DNA of 64,000 bases from Toxonevra muliebris (Eukaryota > Arthropoda > Insecta > Diptera > Pallopteridae). The DNA lies in NCBI GenBank assembly GCA_963691655.1, contig OY829329.1:65714852-65778851 (forward strand), written 5' to 3'. Each line of letters begins with the position of its first letter. Position 1 is the first letter of the stretch. Below, piece by piece: positions 58,326 through 64,000 of the stretch. The translations under genes and the position numbers were made by a program. Below the pieces are notes generated by a model. That model made no database searches, was not told the origin of the DNA, and worked only from the letters and a program-made list of their open reading frames with translations.

Positions 58326-58904
58326 GTTCAATGGGTTCTATTCTCAGGTAGAGAATTGAATCCACCAAAAAAAACCAAATTATAGGTTTCGGGTCGATAT
58401 AAAGAAAATCCCAGATAGGAAAGAGAAAATTTGAATACAGGATAAGAATCAGCGACCTTAAATTATTCTTAAAATTATATTTACTAATTCTCGAAACCCA
58501 TTATAAACCAATCTAAAACCGAAAACTGAATAAATGTATCCTATTGTTATATTTTCCACTTTCCTTTACCTTGGAAATAGATTATAGAAATTGTGAAATG
58601 TTTTTCAACAAGAACAGGGTTTCCCCGTACCCCGTACCAGTAAGTTTTCAAATGGCCATACCTTTGAAATTGTTAGTCATCGAAATAAAGTTTATGAGTA
58701 ACCAAAAAAAAAAACAAAAAAAATAAAAACCATACACGAACGAGAAAAAAAATTGCTCCAGCCCGCGTTTTGATCCATTTGGAGAATTTTTATTTTTTAT
58801 TTCTCCCCCCCCAAAAAATGTTTCCTGTATCCGCCACTGGTAAAAGCGAAAAGAAAAATAAAACATTTAATTTGTATGGCCGCTAGATTGTGAGCGCACA
58901 TTTA

Positions 58905-59560
58905 CATTCACAACATTTCTCTCTTCTCGCGTGTTCGATTGCCAACTATTTTGTACTGACTGAATGTTAAATTAAAAGAAAAAACTTTTCTACTGTTAAA
59001 CGATTCTGAATGTTAAATGAAACAACTACTCTACTGTTAAACGATTCTGTACTTTTAAACTATTCTGTACTGTTAAACGATTCTGTACTGTTAAATGATT
59101 CTGTACTATTAAACGATTCTGAATGTTAAATGAAACAACTACTCTACTGTTAAACAAATATGTACTGTTAAACGATTCTGTACTGTTAAACGATTCTGTA
59201 TGGTTAAACTGTTCTGAATGTTAAATGAAACAACTACTCTACTGTTAACCAACTATGTACTGTTAAACGATTCTGTACTGTTAAATGATTCTGTAATGTT
59301 AAATGATTCGGAATGTTAAATGAAACAACTACTCTACTGTTAAACGATTCTATACTATTAAACGATACTGAATATTAAATGAAAAAAATATTCTAATATT
59401 TGTTGTTGTTGTGTTGTACACATGCTTATTTATTTTTAACTGCGTTAACGTCAACAAATTCTCTTCTCATGGAATTTATATTGTATTATGCTTCACCACC
59501 TTACCTTTCCAATGATATCATGCCAATATATTGACGTTAGTATAGATAAAAAATATAAAT
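58905..59560 (-). repeat. Minisatellite-bearing repeat family, copy 3
   Basis: This is the inverted version of the family at 21826 and 35800. The tail 'ttctcgcgtgttcgattgcc' is at 58925, about 22 units of the GTACAGAATCGTTTAACA type follow (58970-59395), then the leader with 'gcgttaacgtcaacaaat' and 'ccaccttacctttccaatg'. It is the longest array of the three. Confidence 0.7.
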
Positions 59561-59790
59561 TTATTTTTATTTTTTAGTTTTCTCTAAGGACTATGTCGAA
59601 TAAAATTGTACATTACATTTCTTTCCATTCTGTGCTATTGAAAGATTCAAATTCAAAAAAGCTCTGAATAAAATATTAGAAAATATTATTTTCAATAAAA
59701 ATTTATTTAACTTAAAACTGGCAAGCAAACTGAAAGTGCTTGAAAATTTTATTAAAAATTTTTGGAAAAACAACCACAGTTGTCTTGGTA
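59561..59790. other. AT-rich non-coding interval
   Basis: No feature recognised. Confidence 0.4.
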
Positions 59791-59799
59791 AAGAGGTAG

Positions 59800-60140
59800 G
59801 GGCTAAACCCTAAAACCATTTCTCGCGTTATTAAACGCTTTAAGAACCATGTATTGTCGGGAAGAAAGGTTCTGTTAAAAAGAAAGGGGCACATGATCGT
59901 GAGAAGACGAAGAAAGTTGTGACCATTCTGAAGAAAAATCCAGGTATATTGGTAAGGAAATCAGGAAGGAAAGCTGATTGCTCAGAAACTTTCGTGCGCA
60001 GGACTAAGAAGGAAGCTGGGCTGAAGACATACAAAGTGCAAAATGTTCCGGATAGAAACTCCGTCAAGAAGAAAACAAGCAAAAAACGAGCTAAAAAGCT
60101 GAAACAAGATTTTGTTAAGAAATTCGAATCCAAGAATTGA
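59800..60140 (+). pseudogene. Tc1/mariner-superfamily transposase N-terminus
   Basis: An upstream frame reads PKTISRVIKRFKNHVLSGRK. After a frameshift, 59919-60140 reads MTILKKNPGILVRKSGRKAD, CSETFVRRTKKEAGLKTYKV and KKTSKKRAKKLKQDFVKKFE. These are the paired-like helix-turn-helix domains of a Tc1/mariner-type transposase. The catalytic domain and the terminal repeats are absent, so this is an isolated remnant. The subfamily is not identified. Confidence 0.7.
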
Positions 60141-60149
60141 AAGAAAATT

Positions 60150-60860
60150 TTTGATTTTTTTTTTTTTTTAAATTACCAGGTTTTGTGTTTAGAAGAACTA
60201 AAATAATGAAACTTGAATAAAAATTCAAATTTTTTTTCATAATTTTTAGTTAATCGTAAGTACCTATTATGCATACCTTTAAATTTCTTTCGCAAAATGG
60301 ACAACAGTAAGACATAAGGGTAAAATACTATTAAATAGCAAAAACCGCTACTCTTTTACTAAATACAACTAACAGATATTTAGGGCCTTAAATGACGACT
60401 TCTAGTAGACAATCCATTCAAATAATTAACAGCTAATTGAAAAATATTTATAAATATTCTAATGTATATCTGTTAGCTGAAAGTAGCACTACATTTCAGT
60501 TAGTAAGAAGCAATCTTTTTCGAAAGCAACTGATAATCATAGCCTGTTTCACTCAAAGAAAATAAGTTTAATATTTCAACTTTCCATGCTTACATTAGCA
60601 AAGCGTATACACAACAATTTCTTGGAACATATATATGTACATACTTTGACAATGTGTATACCTTTACTCTCTAGGTTGTCTGCCTGAAGTATGAAGCATC
60701 TTTCTAAGAGTAGTTGCAATTTCTGGTACTATAAACACCCACAATTTTGTATACATTTATGCAAATATAGAAGCATATATTTTAATATATGTATATCTAT
60801 GTATATTTATTTATGTTAGATGTCTTCATGGCACACCTCAAAACTTTAATAAAAATATAT
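60150..60860. other. AT-rich non-coding interval
   Basis: No gene seen. (TATA)-rich stretches at 60775-60815. Confidence 0.5.
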
Positions 60861-60865
60861 AGGTA

Positions 60866-62506
60866 CAGTGTTGCACAAAAGTCTGGGTACAAAGACTTTC
60901 ACAACAGAAATCGTTTCAGAATTAATGATTTGTTAACTTTATTAAAAAGTTGTCTTAATATTACAGTACCATTAACCTATATGTATAAGTTTCTGACAAA
61001 ATATTCACTAATATAACAAAAAATTGAAAAGTTGTTAAGCAAAAACCATATCAACTACATAAAATAGCTCCACAAAAGTGTGTGTACACCCTTACGTATA
61101 TTTTTTTTCTCACTGTTCTCACCGAGAGATATAACAGTAAATTTTTTTAATGTTTGCGATCACCTGTTTTCTATGCAAAATAAAATAAAACAAATTTTTG
61201 TAATAATTAAAACCAATAAAAATGACTGGAAAAGAGTTGAGTATAACTGAGCGAAAGTTGATTATAAATCTTCATATAAAGCAAAAAAAATCTTACACCG
61301 AAATCGCTAAAATAACTTTCCGCAGTCGTTCAACAATCCAGAAAGTTATTGGTCGTTACAAATACGAAGGTCGTATCGAAAACAAAAAAAGAACTGGGCG
61401 TCCAACAAAACTAAACGCTATGGATAAGCGACAAATTAAGCGTATGGTGGACAAGGATCGTTTTATAAGTGCCTCAAAGATAAGTGCAGATCTCATTAAG
61501 TATTGCAATAAAGATGTACACCCAGAAACCGTCAGACGAGCCATTGTAGATAGTGGATACAAATCACGCACGCCACGTAAAAAGCCACTTGTAAGTGCAA
61601 TAAATCGGAAAAAGCGGCTTGACTTTGCAACAAAGTATATAAATAAGCCGCCAGACTTCTGGCGCAAGGTAATTTTTTCCGACGAATCAAAATATAATAT
61701 TTTTGGTTCAGATGGCCGTTTACGAGTGAGGCGCAAACAAGGAGAGGCCCTTAATCCGAAGTGCACAATAAAGACAGTGAAGCATGGTGGTGGAGGACTA
61801 ATGGTTTGGGGTTGTATGAGTGCATCTGGAGTCGGTAAGCTGGAAATAATAGATGGTACGATGGATCAATATGTAAATATTGATATTCTTAAGAGAAATC
61901 TTCAGGAAAGCATTTTGCAACTTGATCTATCCGCCGACTATTACTTCCAGCAGGACAACGATCCAAAGCACACAGCCCATAATGTACGAATGTGGCTCGC
62001 TTATAATACAAAACACCTTTTAGTCACTCCACCACAGAGCCCTGATCTCAATCCTATTGAGCACGTGTGGAATATGTTGGAAAATAAAATCAGAACTCGC
62101 GAAATAAGAAATAAAACTCAGCTAAAAGACGCCTTATTATCGGAGTGGAACAACATTGAACATTCGTATACAGAAAAGCTGGTAAGCTCAATGCAGGATC
62201 GATTAAAGGCAGTTATTAAAATGAAGGGATACCCAACTAAGTATTGAAATGTAAAAATTTTGCCCGAAACGAAATTTTGCGTATATTTTTTAATGTTTTT
62301 TCAATTCATATTGCAGCTGTACACACACTTTTGTGGAGCCATTCAAGGAAGTTAATTTAATTTTTACTCAAAAATATTTGTTTTTTTGTTATATTGTTAT
62401 TGTTATTGCAATATAAATACAATTTCGACATAAAAGAAAAATAGCACTTTTTATTAAAGAATTCCCATAGCTCAGGTTACTGTACCCAGACTTTTGTGGA
62501 ACACTG
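60866..62506 (+). mobile_element. Complete Tc1-type element with IR/DR-like ends
   Basis: Outer repeats read CAGTGTTGCACAAAAGTCTG at the left and CAGTGTTCCACAAAAGTCTG at the right, both continuing GGTACA, within TA at 60864-60865 and 62507-62508. A second related repeat, GCTCCACAAAAGTGTGTGTA, lies at 61067-61087 and, inverted, at 62319-62339. Two binding-site-like repeats per end is the IR/DR layout known from Tc1-like elements such as Sleeping Beauty and Minos. The 1641-bp length and intact gene point to a young, possibly autonomous copy. Confidence 0.95.
61222..62247 (+). CDS. Tc1-type DD34E transposase, intact
   Basis: The 341-residue frame is uninterrupted and of normal Tc1 length. Residues 1-60 hold a first helix-turn-helix (SYTEIAKITFRSRSTIQKVI). 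GRPTKL at 59-64 is the AT-hook-like GRPR position, and residues 65-118 hold the second helix-turn-helix (SASKISADLIKYC, PETVRRAI). The catalytic domain has IFSDESKYNIF (D154), the glycine-rich KHGGGGLMVWGCMS, YFQQDNDPKHTA (D245) and SPDLNPIEHVW (E280). I count 34 residues between the last two, so DD34E. The C-terminus SSMQDRLKAVIKMKG is typical. The enzyme would act in the nucleus, binding the end repeats and moving the element to TA sites. The start is the only methionine near the N-terminus in frame, preceded by 'aaaa'. Confidence 0.97.
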   Translation: MTGKELSITERKLIINLHIKQKKSYTEIAKITFRSRSTIQKVIGRYKYEGRIENKKRTGRPTKLNAMDKRQIKRMVDKDRFISASKISADLIKYCNKDVHPETVRRAIVDSGYKSRTPRKKPLVSAINRKKRLDFATKYINKPPDFWRKVIFSDESKYNIFGSDGRLRVRRKQGEALNPKCTIKTVKHGGGGLMVWGCMSASGVGKLEIIDGTMDQYVNIDILKRNLQESILQLDLSADYYFQQDNDPKHTAHNVRMWLAYNTKHLLVTPPQSPDLNPIEHVWNMLENKIRTREIRNKTQLKDALLSEWNNIEHSYTEKLVSSMQDRLKAVIKMKGYPTKY

Positions 62507-62509
62507 TAT

Positions 62510-63825
62510 ATAAAAATTTACCTTTTTTCCAACATATGTACATATATAAAGAAAATATCTGACAATCTTTTTCATCGTCATGGCCAAGCGAAGGAGTATG
62601 AAAAAGGAAAGCAAAAATAAAATAAAATTAAATAAACCGCAGAAACAGGCCAAAAATTTGCCAAAAGCCGGTTTATGTCGTCATATATATAATTTTAACG
62701 CATCATACTTTTTAACTCCCCGCTTACACCACACACACATACTCATTTACTTAACTGCTCTTCTCTTGGCTTCTTTGACTAGGTATATATTTATATGTGT
62801 GTGTGTGTGTGTGTTTATATCTTAATATACAGGTATTTTATATCATTTTTACTTTTTTTTCTTATTATTATTTTTCGTATTTCTTTCGTGCTTTTCGTCT
62901 TTTCATATTCATGCTTTTTGTCAGTTACTACAACTTTGTTATGCGAGTTAAGAACAGCAATAACAAAAACAACAACCACAAAATGAAACAGCATGCAATC
63001 TTCTCCCGCACTGTCGTGTGTGTGTGTGTGTGTGTACTACGGGGAGAGAGACAGACCCCATATGGTTTTTTAATATAAAGTTTAGTTTTATTTGTCCATG
63101 TTCCTCTGCGTTCTCTATGGTGTTCCAGCCAGTGCGTCGCTCTCATTCTCTCCCATCGAACTGTTCTTCACTGTCTATGCTGCGTACATTATGAGTTTGT
63201 ATACACGCTGCACTCTTTTTGTGTTGTTGCTTTTACTTTTTTCTTCTGTCTTTTTTTTAAATTTTTTTTCTTTTTTTATACTTCAATATTTTTGCATTAT
63301 TTTGTTTACCTCAATAATCATCGTTGTGTTTGTACGTTACGTTATAATATTTAATATATATCATTTTGAAGCTTCGGTTTCATAAATAATTTTCAAAAAG
63401 CGGGATTATTTTTTTTTAAAGCGATTTTTTTTTTCAATTTGTTGAATTCGGAGCAATAAGCTCTGTTAGATACTGTTAGGTATTAAGCCCGAAAATCCGG
63501 AGTATAATGTGAAAACACTTGCAGCCGCTTAACCATCTCTTGCTTTATCAACGCAGTACAGAAGTAACTACATATATATGGAGGATTTCGTCACAAGTGA
63601 ACCCACTCTTAAAATCGATCGGGCTCAAACTTGCACAAAGTTCAGTCTTATTGGGTAGTAGTTACCACACGTTGAATGAGATTGGTCAAAAACTCGACGA
63701 GGTAGACTTTTGGCATTTTGATCAAACTGCCTCTGTTTCGGATCCATGTTACTAATCATCTATAATTAAAAAGTTTGTCCAACGACAGATTTTTATTGAA
63801 TCTTTTTAAAAAAGAAGAACAAATT
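62510..63825. repeat. Non-coding interval with GT tracts
   Basis: (GT)n at 62797-62813 and 63016-63033, T runs near 63250-63275 and 63411-63435. The 78-codon frame at 63519-63755 (+), beginning MQPLNHLLLYQRSTEVTTYI, is not T-tract-derived and has ordinary composition, but I do not recognise it. Confidence 0.5.
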
Positions 63826-63850
63826 TTAGGTTAGGTTAGGTTAGGTTAGG
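63826..63850 (+). repeat. (TTAGG)5 telomere-type repeat
   Basis: Five exact TTAGG units, the ancestral insect telomere repeat, sit directly before the reverse-transcriptase fragment. The position is interstitial in this window. Confidence 0.9.
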
Positions 63851-63853
63851 TTA

Positions 63854-64000
63854 CCAAAGAAGCCGCCGGATGAACCGGCATCCTACCGCCCGTTATGCAT
63901 GCTGGATACACTGGGCAAAGTTCTCGAACGCATTATAGGGGACAGGCTCCAGGAGTGGCTTGAAAAGCCAGGAGGGCTATCAGCACGACAGTTTGGATTC
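63854..64000 (+). pseudogene. R1-clade-like reverse transcriptase fragment (cut by window end)
   Basis: All 49 codons to the window edge are open: PKKPPDEPASYRPLCMLDTL, GKVLERIIGDRLQEWLEK, then LSARQFGF. This is the start of the palm domain in R1-type LINEs (SYRPxCLLDxxGKxLERII, then QxGF). Upstream there is no endonuclease, only the TTAGG run, so the element looks 5'-truncated. The rest lies beyond the window, and whether it is intact cannot be judged. Confidence 0.75.

Larger units (their letters stand above)
57446..58840. mobile_element. G-rich-ended element (hAT-like?) holding older fragments
   Basis: The left end has GGCGGATGCAAGGGGGGG and the right end, reverse complemented, CAGTGGCGGATACAGG followed by a G run. 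Flanks TAAAGGAG and TAAAAGCG agree at 6 of 8. The architecture (short termini plus G tract) resembles 7126-10129. Jockey and SINE fragments lie inside. Exact ends and family are uncertain. Confidence 0.45.

Noticed and set aside
1..64000. CRISPR array, operon or bacterial defence system
   Set aside because: Tandem repeats here lack regular unique spacers, and composition, introns-like DNA and eukaryotic transposons rule out a prokaryotic locus.
1..64000. LTR retrotransposon or endogenous retrovirus
   Set aside because: No pair of long direct repeats, primer-binding site, or gag/protease/integrase motif was seen.

Overview
The window looks like non-coding DNA from a large, AT-rich insect genome. 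It is most likely a higher fly (Brachycera) and possibly a true fruit fly; that assignment is inference. The basis is the mix of mobile elements: hAT-, piggyBac-, mariner-, maT- and Tc1-type DNA transposons, and LOA/I-like, jockey-like, RTE-like and R1-clade non-LTR retrotransposons. Dense (CA)n, (GAGA)n and poly(A)/poly(T) tracts fit the same picture. I found no convincing host protein-coding exon, tRNA, rRNA, CRISPR array or bacterial-style operon. The one intact, recognisable gene is a Tc1-type transposase at 61222-62247 on the + strand.

Layout. 0-6 kb: a hAT MITE with a perfect 8-bp target duplication, a small inverted-repeat element, a decayed mariner, and two LOA/I-like 3' fragments in a row. 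7-10 kb: a 3.0-kb non-coding hAT-like element with G-rich ends. 10.7-14.8 kb: a GC-richer patch with a 73-bp tandem repeat, then jockey-like and LOA/I-like reverse-transcriptase remnants around a truncated MITE. 15-19.6 kb: simple-sequence DNA, a weak promoter candidate and a tRNA-derived SINE. 19.6-20.9 kb: a maT-type (DD37D) element with one nonsense codon. 21-30 kb: a minisatellite-bearing repeat, a hAT MITE with mirror-image 20-bp satellites in its arms, a 2.6-kb inverted-repeat structure and another hAT MITE. 32.7-40.4 kb: tandem-rich repeats, a three-layer nested insertion, a fold-back mariner derivative, a piggyBac-type MITE and two near-perfect hairpins. 40.7-44.7 kb: an R1-clade insertion in a (CA)n tract, then RTE-like and LOA/I-like remnants lying back to back, then a MITE. 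47.3-49.1 kb: a 142-bp tandem array and a second piggyBac-type MITE. 52.9-55.6 kb: a long degenerate low-complexity repeat. 57.4-64 kb: a G-rich-ended element holding jockey and SINE fragments, a third minisatellite copy, a decayed Tc1/mariner N-terminus, the intact Tc1 element, and an R1-clade reverse transcriptase running off the end behind a (TTAGG)5 run.

Most elements are non-autonomous or broken. The intact Tc1 copy, which has an IR/DR-type end structure, and the nearly intact maT copy look youngest. Nesting gives relative ages: the hAT MITE at 36971-37455 is younger than the 36312-37854 element, which is younger than the minisatellite it splits. All element calls rest on motifs read by eye (inverted termini, target duplications, domain motifs), without database searches.
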